From assembly GCA_023079485.1 (NCBI GenBank), contig CM041083.1:172725480-172789479 (forward strand): a stretch of DNA of 64,000 bases, read 5' to 3'. The notes below the pieces were generated by a model. That model saw only the letters and a list, made by a program, of their open reading frames with translations. It ran no database searches and was not told the DNA's origin. A program made the position numbers and the translations under genes. Positions within the stretch are counted from its first letter, which is position 1. Each line of letters begins with the position of its first letter. The stretch is from Archilochus colubris (lineage: Eukaryota; Chordata; Aves; Apodiformes; Trochilidae). This document shows positions 30,781 to 40,728 of this stretch, in pieces.

Positions 30781-33700
30781 ACAACCCACCACCTATCAGA
30801 CTAAATATTAGCCAGATAACTTCGTGGGCACTCTATGTTTGAACAAAGAAACCCCTCTTTCAGATATTTAAGTCTTCAACTACAGTATCAAAGTAACTAA
30901 CATCAGCATTCTATGATTTTATGATATATTTAAAAAACTTACATCCCTGTGAAGGGAGAAAAAAAAAGTTCTATTATTCCATCTATAAAATAAGAAACAA
31001 TAATTGCAATTTGCATACAGTCACAAGGTGCCATGAAAAAACAACAAATCAAGTCCCTAGAGAGATGGTCTTTACTCAACTACACAAAGCTTTTTTGGTA
31101 TAATATTACATGGCTCAAACTAAATCAATTTTTTTTCCTATTTTTGAAAGATCTAATCAAAAGGAAAAAAAGATTAAACGTGCTAGCTGCCTAATTAAAT
31201 CTATGAAGAGATCATTCTGCTCAAGATGCAAGAGAAAACAACAAACCCAGCTGATAACCCAGGAAGAAGATGGAGTTTTATGAATAATAAAATACACTCC
31301 AGCAACAACCCCCAATCTTTTATGAACCTTCTCAGCAACCCTTGGGATTTAATAATTTCAGCCATTCTAGATGCCTCTACCTCAATTTTTTGACACAAGC
31401 CCCCATCCTATGCTTCTGTCATTTGAACATTCTGGGCATCATATTTCTCTCCTTGAAAATTTCTCAACATTCAGTTTCTAAAGGCTCCAATGTACATGTC
31501 TACATCTCCTTCGATAAAAAGGGTATCTGCTATCTCTAAGAAGCTGCTTAGATCACCAGAAGTGGTCTGGAATTGATGGACAAGAACCAATACAATGCTC
31601 TGTTAAACCTCAAAGCTATAGGGCCCACCAAAACACACTACGCTGAATTCAGAGGTACAGTGGGCCACACTTTTATCAGCAGTAGGCATGGGAAGAGGGT
31701 CCTGCCAAAATCTGAATTGCTGCTGGCAGCTCCTGCTGCTCACAAGTTTCATCAGAACTCCTTCAGTAGCTCTTCTTGTCTGGAAGGTTGCTCTTCACTG
31801 CTGTTTGCTCAGTATTCTGACCACTACCCATTACCAGCCTACTTTCTTCTTGTGTGGCTGATCAACAGTGGTTAACAGGATCCTGCTGACTCCTAGCAAG
31901 CTTCTCATCACCTCAGGATTTTTGATGTAGAAAGCCTTCTATATCTGGCTGCAAGTCAGAATTTTGGTGCAATGAAGAAGGGAAGCAATGGGGCTCATTA
32001 TAATACATCTCCATCAAGCCTAACAAGTCAAGCTATGAGGAAGCCATTTCCCCAGGCTCATTTTGCAAATCACCTATTCCACCAGTACCTCTGAAGTCAA
32101 CCTGTTCCTGAATCTGACAAAACCCAAGGTTAAAAATACACAATAAAAGATCTCCAGCTCGTCAGACACGACAGAACATGAGAGAAACAAGTTCTTCAGT
32201 AATAGGTGTATGAATGAGGAAAATATTAATTTTATCTCATGTTCTGCAGACATTCATACAGTATATATGCCTATTTTGTACTTGCTATATTTATCAAACA
32301 CACACAAATCAAGTTTAAAACTCACTGTAACATTTGCTTAACCTATGAAAGGTGACAAGTATCAACTGATCCAGAAGAAATTACATAAAATTTCCCCTGT
32401 AGATTTAATGGTGTCAATCTGATTGCAAAGGGATAACAACCCGACAGTTAAATATCACTAGACAAGGTATACATCCTCCTCTTCACACTGACCTCTTTGA
32501 GCCAGCAGCGGCCTTCTCCAGACTTGAAGGGCCAGCTCAGGAAGCTAAAGGCACAGAAAATTGAAGAAACACAAAGAACTCTGCAACAAGTTCACTCCAC
32601 AGCAGTTCTGGCCCAGGGCTAACTTTCTGGAAGTAGCTCTCTGACAATCCATATCAAAAATGTTGTGAAATGGAATGCAAAGTACACAACTTCTGCTATT
32701 ACAGAAGTACCAGGAACACCAATTCAGTAGCAGTTTCACAGTGCTGCGTATTTTGGGAAGAGCTGAGAGACCCTTTTCTGGGAAAATACATAGGTTTTAC
32801 AGCTCTTTTTCATTTTAAATCAATTTACTTAGCAATTTGCCTTTCCTACGTGATGATGTGCTCCATCAGCTCCAACCAGTTCTTTGCCTTTTCTGGACCA
32901 ATCTTACAAATTAGATGCCTCGTTCGACTTCCAACCCCACAGTAATACAAATCTGATCACTCACTCGGAGCTGGTACATCCTCCTAATAGCTGTCTTTTC
33001 AGACAACACAGTTTTAGAGGACAAAACGTCCTGCTAGGTTTTGTGCTGGAACTGCACAAGTATTATGAAACCCTCAAAGAACTTATGTAAAAATAATTAA
33101 AGACCTCTTTAATAGTATAAGAGTTACACTGCTATCAAATTTGACCAAACCGACAGTTTCCTAGTTAAAAATCAATCCTTTAATTGAAGCAGCTTTAGAG
33201 ATACCAGAGCAACTACTGTAGTATTCGAAATACATAAGAAAAACAAATTCTGTAATTACAAGAAAATTAGCTAAAGCTTGGTATATCACAACAAACAGCA
33301 GTAATTGGGCCTCAGTTCAACAAAAACAGATCTCAATCAGTTTATGAAGATTATGTTCATCATGAGATGTCATCTCCAAATTGTTTTCTCCGCAGGTACT
33401 TCTGAAATAAACAATTACTTCCTAAGGTATCTGTGTTTTTAAACATTTTAAAACACAATGCATTCAACTGATTTTGAACCTCTTAAGGGAAATGTGAGAC
33501 AGCACACATACTTACTCAGTGCTTGCTTTCTGCCAGGAGTCACTAACATTTCACAGTATTGTACTATCTACTCGCAGACTAACTAAAGGTTAGAGAATTC
33601 TCTAGCAACAGCAACCAATGAGATTTGCCACATCTACCTCTTACTTCCTACCCATGTAAATCTTTCCAGGGTACAAACAGGTAGAAATATACCTGTATTC

Positions 33701-34540
33701 TCCCAAGAGTATACTGGCCTGAAAGGGCAATAAAGCTGCAGGAGTCAGAGATTAGAGACTCTGCATGAGTATTGGATCATATATTAAAACCAGTTCCCCA
33801 CAGGAAGCTACTTGACGCCTGTGTTTCCACTTTACCTATTGAGATTCAGTGAGACAGCTGAGGGTATTAGGACAGCAGGTCCACAGTACCTGGAACCAAC
33901 CACAATCAGCTGTTGGAGCCCTATTCTCTCCCATCTCTTCTTTTGCCACCATCAGTTCCTGTGCCAGGAAAATAAAAGGCAGAAAGCTGATCAATCTGTA
34001 CAAGTGCACACCTGAGAGACACTGGGTTCTTGTAAAGTAAAGTAAAGCTTGGAGTAACATGCTTTCTGGGATTGCTACAAGCCTTATTTGCTCCATGTAG
34101 CATTTCAGGGGAGCGTAGGGTGTCAGCAAAAGCACCAGTGAGTGCAGAGAACTAAGCTGGTAGCAGCACGGCTGCTCATTCACCAACACTGCACAGCTTT
34201 GGTACCTCCACTGCAATTCACCTCTGCTCACAAAAGAAATCTGTGGCAGGATGACAGAAAAATGTGAATAAATTCATGCACCCTCAAGAACTAGATTAAT
34301 GCTGGTACCAAAGCAGCAATAGGAAATACAATGAAGCTACCAAGCTGACAATGGAGATCTGGGCTAAGCCCAGTTTCTTCCTCTATCTCATCTGGGGTCA
34401 GGATGCTGAAAGTACAGAATAAAAACGGATCCTTCAAAGTCCAAGGACCCAAAGATGATACAGACTAAAAGGTGATTAAAACGCCCTCCAAAATCCTGTA
34501 ACTGGGGAAAAGACACCAGTGACCAGGACTTCTTAATTTT

Positions 34541-34602
34541 CACAGAATCATAGAATAGGCTGGGTTGGAAGGGACCTCAGAGATCATCGAGTCCAACCCT
34601 TG
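34541..34602 (-). mobile_element. CR1-type 3' tail fragment
   Basis: About 60 bp matching only the last part of an avian CR1: cacagaatcatagaataggc, then a stretch like gggttggaagggacctcaga and tcatcgagtccaaccctt. A very short 5'-truncated insertion or an eroded copy, in the minus orientation within intron 1. Confidence 0.75.
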
Positions 34603-37600
34603 TATTTTAAAATTAAATACAGTACAAGCAGGTGAAGGATGACCAAGTGGGCTTTATGTCCGTTTGATAAACAACCTTCATCAAATTTCAGTACATTAAA
34701 CTTACAGCCTAAGTGACAGCAGTTCAAGGACCTGTGTTTTTTTGACAGATGAAGGGTATGAGAAGTACAAAAAAGGAATTTTTAATCTCAGTCATTAAAG
34801 TGTTTTTACACATAGTCATTTAGGTTATAATACTCTAAATCCTCACTAGCTGTTTTGGTTTTTTTAAATGAGTGCACATGGAGCTCTGCTTTTGATCCAG
34901 TATGTGTTTTGCTAATTACATGACCACACAGTCTCATTGCATCACACACAAAAATAACAGTAAGTCATGCAGATAGCCTACAAATTACAACATCTCCATT
35001 CATCAAGATTTTCCCCCAATTTTAGCTAGGGATGCTGATGAATTTGGACAATACAAAATGGGCTGAATTGTTTATCTCTCACCTTAAACATCAGAACACT
35101 GATCCAGCATATGCATGCCTGCTATTGTAATGAAGAGGAACACTTTCAGTCCAAGAAGCTGGAGTAAAAAAGTCTATGAAGGATGTTACTAGGTAAAAAG
35201 TGAAGTTGAAGAACCACAAAGAGAAAAATCAAAGTTCAAATTAGGTTTTCTAGAAGCTGCATTACCTTAGGTGTCAACATAAGCAAACAAACACAGCAGA
35301 TACAAGGGGTATTACAAATTAAGTGGCCACAACTGTTACATCTTGTCCTGTAAGACAACAATACTCCTCAGCTGCACAGGAGTAATCAGAGCCATACATT
35401 TAGAAGAAACTCACTGAGACTTAAGACTTCATGCCTATGATCAGCACAGGAAACCTTTCTCTTCACATATAGGACAATTTAAAACACCCTTTCATGTCTC
35501 TGTAGAATATAAAATTGAGAAGGTTTTGAGGAGAAACTGTTCTGGCAGTTGTTCATCCAGATGAAGCCACTAGTGTCTTGGCTCCTTATCGCTGAGCTCT
35601 GTAGGTTCAGGTTAGGTCTGTCTGCTGCTAATCACATGTCAGTACCTACAAAAATAGAAGAGCCTCACTAATAAAAGCAAGAACACAAACTCAGAGTAAC
35701 ACTTTGTTTCTGGCATTTCGTTTTGCTATTATCCCTTCTGGAAGTTAAATACTCTTTGGGAAGTATTAACACCCCATAATTACAACTTTACCACCTTTAA
35801 CAGAGGAAGCCAATATAAAGGTAATAAACTTCCACCCAAATCTGAAACTAGGAAAAGTAGAGTGAACTGGTGCAGGTCAAGGATTCAAAAGCTTTGAATT
35901 CTGCTCAACAGATATATTTCTTTGCTCCTCTTTGTATCATTCAAATGTACAATGAGAAGGTGCATGGGGTACTGAGGCCTGCCTTAATATAACCCAAAAA
36001 TACTTACTCATCTTTTGTTTCCCTTAAAGTTGCATTAACAAAAAGCAAAGACAATTATATGGCCTAGCAAACCCAGTAATAAAATATGAGTTAACTACAA
36101 ATTAAAGGAGTAAGTATTTTGGTCTGCCAGAAGAGTCTGTACCCAGAGGGGATCAATAACAACTCATCAGTATTTATTAGAAGCCAAAAGAAGATTACTT
36201 AAGAAAATATTCAAGCCTGATGAGTTCAAAGGCAGGGACTGTCTCCAGGCAGAAGGTGACTCAAACATCACTGTTTTAAAATTGAAACTGAGAGCATTCA
36301 GCTTTAAATATTTTAAACTTTCCAAAGGATATAATCTAGATATCAGACCATGATTTATTACTCTATCATCCTAGGCATTTATTTTCTCATTGGTAGAATC
36401 TGACAAAAAGCACAGATGCAGATCAATGCCAATGACAGCACAGGTACCTCCTGGTTTCCGAAGCTGTGTACAGAAAACTGGAGGCATGAGCTCTATGTAG
36501 AACTCCTTATCCCAGCACAGGGACCAAAACAAGTGTATTTAACTGCTGACAGTTGGAAACTACATATAACATTTTATTTAGAAAAGAAACATTCTGTGGA
36601 GAACTGATAACTTTCACTAAACACCAGCAAACTGTCCCATCAGCAGGTCAGTCTGTGCACCAGTGTCTCAAGAGAAGCACAGTGGGTAATGGCAATTCTA
36701 CAGCACTGCTCTGCTCCATTGTTCTCCACAATAAACTCAACTTATTTTACTTCTACAGACTTAAGTTAGACAAAGTTTACTCACAAGAGTACTTCTAACA
36801 TGAACTTTAAAATTAGTACCATGATCAGAAGATAGTCAACAAGGAGGTGTAGTAGAAAATTTCAGATATTTCACACAAGTTGTTCTGAGAGACACTGACA
36901 ATATTTATGGTTTGCAGTCCTTTAAATTAATCTAAATTTCATCTTAGCATATCTTCACGGGTGTACAACTTTTAAATACTTGTGCTGCATCTATTTGCAG
37001 GCTCAAAAAAAAAAAAAAGATGCTTCTTAGATTTTTAACTTCCTTCAAATGCATACATGAAAGCTTCAGTTCCATTAACACTCTTGGAGCCATTTGCCAA
37101 ACAGTCTTAGGCTCAGCCTCAAAAGAAGTCAGTCAACACACTGGAAGATAACCCCAGAAGATGAGCTTCTCTGTAACAGCAAATACTCTGTTCCAAAATA
37201 ATTACTCCTCTTCAGGAATACACAAGAGTTAACCTGCCTTAGCTGGTCTGATAGAACTAAGTGCAGTAAAGCTCAGGCAGTCAATTCCCTTCTTCCCCCT
37301 CACAGAAGCAGATACTTAATGCCCCCAGTCTTGGGCATGCTATAACATAAGCAAGTATAGATGACAGATCAGTCCATGCCAGGCATGAACATACCTAAAC
37401 CTTTCCCTGTTTAGAGCTCTGATGGATTCAGGCCAGTGACTGAGAAAGCAGCCACAAAGCCAGTAACCAATACGGAGAGAAGAGAGAGACAAGGACAAAA
37501 TGAATGAGGAGCAGCAGGAAGAGTGTCACTGGATAAGAAGGGGAAAAAGAAACCCCACCACGCCTCCTCCTTACCCTCAAAAGCAACTGCTAAACAGAAG

Positions 37601-39024
37601 GACAGGCAATTTTTAGTTACTTTCTAACGTTTACTAATGTTAGATGGAAGTGTTGAAGTTATCATATTCTTTACATGCAATATTTTCTTTGAGAAGGATT
37701 CACTGACATCAAGTTAAACAAAAATTAAGATTTATTTGCATCTTGAATGTCATCTTAAAGACACTCCTGCTGCTAAGCCTGACCTGCATAAAATTGTCTC
37801 CACCCAAACAATAGCAGCAGAGGTGTGAATTCTACTAAGATTCAAAGCGTGCTTTCAAAGGGCTAAAATTGCAGTCCTACTCATTACGGAAGTGAATTTA
37901 AGTGATAAAATTCAGAGGACAGAAAACACACTTGGGTGAAGTCAAAGTAATCTCACATATATTTAGGTTTTCACTCTAGTGAATCCTAATCTGATTTCAA
38001 TCCTAGTATGATTTGTGAACAACTCCCTCCCCCTTCCTTTGGTATTACAGAAACTTAAACGCAAGATCTGGGATTATCTCTGTTTTAAACTGGGACTACA
38101 ATTGAAGATGTCCCCAGTAATGACACACAGAAGACCTTCGGAATAGCTCCAGGGAATATGCTTCTAATCACCTAGCATCTTTCGAATTTGGGGGAGTCAA
38201 TTAGTACCCCATTAAGTAAGTACCACACTCCTTCCCGATTTAGATGGAGACGCCCAGCAGACGATTACTTTTGCGCCTACAGTATTTTATTAAAAATAAA
38301 AAAAATTAAAAAAAAAAGAAAAAGCTTGATTTAAGGCAGTGCAGGAAGCAAAATCACCCAGCACAGCAGACTGTAGATAGGCAGATCGGAGTGTGGGAGC
38401 GGTCCCTACCAGCAGCACAAACCCCCGTGGGCAGCCCCTGCCTCGGAGGAAGGGCCACTACCGCCCAGCGGGACTGGCACAAAAGGCAGCCGGCACCATT
38501 GTCCACTCCGTCCGATCCCCGACCCCGACGAGCCCGAGGGAGGGGGCACGGGGAGGCGGCAGGACGGAGAGGCAGCTGGGGTGGGAGAAAGGAGCGGGGT
38601 GGGAGGAGGGGGAACGGGGGAGGCGGTGCATCCTGCCGGCCCTACCCCGGCACAGCGGCGGGCGCGGGGCCCACCGGGCCCTCCCGCACCCCGGCACGAC
38701 GAAGAGGCGGCGGAGGGGCCCGCACGCCGCGGCCGCGCTCGACCCGGCCGCGCCAACCCTTCCCCCCGCCGCCGCCGCTGTCCCCTCCGCCCCCCCCGCC
38801 GGCCGCGCCCGCATGACGGAGGAGAAAAAAAAAAAAAAGCCCCCCCCAAAAAAACCCCTCGGGCGTTTTCCCCGCTGCCGCCGCCAGCCCGCTCGCCCTG
38901 GGCGGCCGCTCCCCGCCTCCTTCCCGCCGCCCGCCGGTGGCGCCGCGAGCGCGGCCAGGCCCCGGCCCCTCCTCTGGCGCTCGCCGGAGGCGGAGGCCCG
39001 GCCCGGCTGGGGCCCCGCACCTAC

Positions 39025-39114
39025 CTCCACGTCGCGGCCCTTGTTCTTGAAGCTCTTGATGCGGTGGTTCTCCAGGCCGGCGGCGGCAGCGGCGGCGGCG
39101 GCGTTCTCAGCCAT
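39025..39114 (-). CDS. KPNA3: KPNA3 exon 1 coding part (importin subunit alpha-4, N-terminus)
   Basis: First coding exon of importin subunit alpha-4 (KPNA3), a cytoplasm-nucleus shuttling adaptor that binds NLS cargo through armadillo repeats and importin beta through its N-terminal IBB domain. The start codon at 39114-39112 lies in an ideal Kozak context (gccgccATGG). The 30 codons read MAEN, eight alanines, then GLENHRIKSFKNKGRDVE, followed by the donor gtaggt. LENHRIKSFKNKGRDVE identifies KPNA3; from memory KPNA4 begins MADNEKLDNQRLKNFKNKGR. The alanine block, encoded by GCC repeats with one GCT, is longer than the two residues I recall at this place in mammals, so this protein would be about seven residues longer than the 521-residue human form. 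The upstream frame has no in-frame stop for at least 250 codons, so the start choice rests on homology and the Kozak context. Confidence 0.96.
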
Positions 39115-39300
39115 GGCGGCGGCGGTTCCCGGTGGCGGCGGCTCCCGGCTCCTGCGAGGCAGCTCCGGCGGCAGCTCCCGGCGGCTCGCGCGAGGGGAGG
39201 AGAGGGGGGCGGGGGGAATCGGGACGCGCCGTGACGAGCGCGGAGGGGGAGGAAGAGGAGGAGGAGGAAGAGGAGAGGGGTGAGGGGGGGGGCGGGGGAG
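39115..39300 (-). promoter_or_regulatory. KPNA3: KPNA3 5' UTR and proximal promoter with GC boxes
   Basis: Sequence immediately upstream of the start codon. It holds GCC repeats next to the ATG, Sp1-type GC boxes on the plus strand at about 39204-39216 and 39285-39298 (ggggggcggggg), and a TGACG half-site near 39232. There is no TATA box, as expected in a CpG-island promoter. The transcription start cannot be placed from the sequence; somewhere between 39150 and 39400 is likely. Confidence 0.65.
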
Positions 39301-39363
39301 CGAGCGGGGGGGACAGGACGGGCGCGCGCCGTTGCTGAGTGACTGGGAGAGCGGCCGCGAGCG

Positions 39364-39393
39364 CACGTGACGCCACAGGCGGGCTCCACCAAT
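39364..39393 (+). promoter_or_regulatory. E-box/CRE-like element and CCAAT box
   Basis: CACGTGACGCCA at 39364-39375 combines a palindromic E-box (USF or MiT/TFE type, CLEAR-like) with a TGACG CRE half-site. CCAAT lies at 39389-39393 in the context tccaccaatcgca, suitable for NF-Y. Both are about 250-280 bp upstream of the KPNA3 start codon. Binding is inferred from motif match only. Confidence 0.55.
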
Positions 39394-39500
39394 CGCAGCG
39401 CCACCCCCTCCCGCCTCGCCCAACAAGCGGAAGGCGCCCGGCGGGGGCTGGAGGCCGGGGACTGCGCTTCCCGCCCTGCACCGCGGGTCCCCGCCGCGCT

Positions 39501-39519
39501 GCATTCTGGGGCGTGTAGT
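39501..39519 (-). promoter_or_regulatory. SBS motif (ZNF143/THAP11-type)
   Basis: On the minus strand the sequence is ACTACACGCCCCAGAATGC. It matches the SBS2 pattern ACTACAnnTCCCAGnATGC at all fixed positions but one (C for T after the two variable bases). This long motif is typical of CpG-island promoters and is often found at divergent ones. It lies about 390 bp upstream of the start codon, in KPNA3 orientation. Confidence 0.7.
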
Positions 39520-39633
39520 CCCGGCGGGAGGCGGCCTCGCACGTGGAGCGGGCGGGAACGCCGCCGGCCTCACGGTCCCGGCCGCGCCCACGCGGGACCC
39601 TCTCAAGGCTCCCAGCTCGGTGCTGATCGCTGT

Positions 39634-39738
39634 GGGGCTCCAAGGGCGGCGGGGAAGGCTTGGCTGTGGTGCGTGTTCGCCCTTCCGTGGGCTCGTCCCG
39701 CTGAGGGTGCTTAGGGCCCCGCCTGTCCCATCGGGGTC
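39634..39738 (+). repeat. Promoter-side copy of a 105-bp duplicated segment
   Basis: This segment of the CpG island occurs again at 40617-40721 with the same length, no gaps and 7 mismatches by my hand alignment (about 93 percent identity). The copy here is the likely source: it is embedded in continuous island sequence, and at two differing sites in the other copy C reads T (one of them a CpG that became TpG). Just downstream, 39719-39733 (ccgcctgtcccatcg) has a perfect 15-bp inverted partner at 39837-39851. Confidence 0.9.
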
Positions 39739-40615
39739 AGCCCTGGCAGGGGGGCTGCGGTGGGCTAAGGGACACCCCGGCCTCTGGGAAGCTCCCTGAG
39801 CCCCGACGCCCATCTCCCATGTGGTTTTGTCCCCCTCGATGGGACAGGCGGTGACCTGACTGTCGCGGCTCACCTGCAGAGTCAGCCTCGGGCAGCCGGG
39901 GGTGCCTCGGGGCCCCGCTCCGCACCTCCCGCTGCTCCCCGGGTCTGCGCTGACACCGCTGCCTGGCGCTGGGAAACGCTGCGCGACGGGTGTCCGGCAG
40001 ATCCAGATGTTTTGGGAAGCCCTGAGCCTCTTGCAGCTGGCCTGTCCTGCAAGCAGGCCCTACCTGGAAAGCAAACCCAGCGCAACCCCCCGTGGGCAGC
40101 GCTTGGGGGACTCACCCGTGGTACCACGCGTGGGCATGGCAGCTGTGTGCATCCAGGGCGGGTTGTACCTCCTGAAATGCAGAGCACAAATTGTCTCTGC
40201 CGGTCCAACAAATTGTTCCCAAACTGCTGAAATTATGGCACGCATATCCAAACACCCAAATTGTTAGAGCAGCTGTGGCGGTAATTGTACACACGGTATT
40301 AAAAAAAAAAATGGAAAAAAGGTCCTCCAGGTCCTGTAGTAGCCTGGGCATAGCAACTTGGTTCATATACAGAGCCTCAAAGTCACATTTAGTCTTTCCA
40401 GGCTAGAGAAGAGAAGTTGAGGGGGGTGATGTAATTCTAGGCAATGCTAAGCAGTGGTGTAACACCTTTCATAAAGCAGAGTATTATTCCTTTGGAAAAA
40501 AGTATCCAAGAAAACCAAAACCTCAAAGTAATGAAAACGTGTAACTTTCACATCTAGCTCATCCTATGCCACGTCAGGTTCTACAACAGACCCTTATAGC
40601 TACATAGACCTTATA

Positions 40616-40728
40616 TGGGTCTCCGAGGGCAGCGGGGAAGGCTTGGCTGTGGTGCGTGTTTGCCCTTTCGTGGGCTCGTCCCGCTGAGGGTGCCTGGGGC
40701 CCCGCCTGTCCCATCGGGGTCCCCTCGG
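40616..40728 (+). repeat. Templated-looking insertion carrying the 105-bp promoter duplicate
   Basis: The GC-rich segment interrupts AT-rich sequence. It is flanked by direct repeats AGACCTTATA at 40606-40615 and 40729-40738, and removal of one repeat plus the insert gives a plausible continuous empty site. The inserted piece starts with the 105-bp copy and finishes with a short reversed copy of its own beginning. As a result GGTCTCCGAGGG (40618-40629) and CCCTCGGAGACC (40722-40733) form a perfect 12-bp inverted repeat. CCTTATA occurs a third time at 40592-40598, so the exact duplicated target is ambiguous. No transposase or known terminal sequence was recognised. Confidence 0.8.

Larger units (their letters stand above)
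18386..39024 (-). other. KPNA3: KPNA3 intron 1
   Basis: 20,639-bp first intron, donor gtaggt beside exon 1 and acceptor tttacag before exon 2. The part next to exon 1 (about 38380-39024) is CpG island, with an odd A14 and poly-C/A7 stretch at 38824-38856. The rest is AT-rich and contains CR1 copies at 20787-21062, 26840-28548 and 34541-34602, a CAAA-rich tract (30735-30780) and an A-rich tract (38286-38327). I recognise no gene, RNA gene or retrocopy in the remaining unique sequence. Confidence 0.9.
38380..39990. promoter_or_regulatory. KPNA3: CpG island of the KPNA3 promoter
   Basis: A GC- and CpG-dense block of about 1.6 kb in an otherwise AT-rich region, centred on exon 1 and reaching about 640 bp into intron 1 and 870 bp upstream of the start codon. 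Composition alone keeps long frames open on both strands (up to 471 codons on the minus strand), so length of open frame is not evidence of coding here. The strong purine tract at 39238-39298 is GA-rich on the plus strand. An island of this size usually marks a housekeeping-type promoter, and divergent transcription from it would be usual, but no plus-strand gene is recognisable. Confidence 0.9.

Noticed and set aside
33836..34231. 131-codon minus-strand frame in KPNA3 intron 1
   Set aside because: No domain and an ordinary length for chance in this sequence. Overlapping plus-strand frames exist as well.
38393..39283. 296-codon plus-strand open frame in the CpG island
   Set aside because: Arg/Pro/Gly-rich translation of CpG-island DNA overlapping KPNA3 exon 1 on the opposite strand, with no recognisable domain.
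38458..39873. 471-codon minus-strand open frame as a separate or long first exon
   Set aside because: It contains the true KPNA3 exon 1 in frame, but continues through the splice donor into intron 1 and upstream through the GC-rich promoter. Openness comes from GC composition, and competing long frames exist on both strands.
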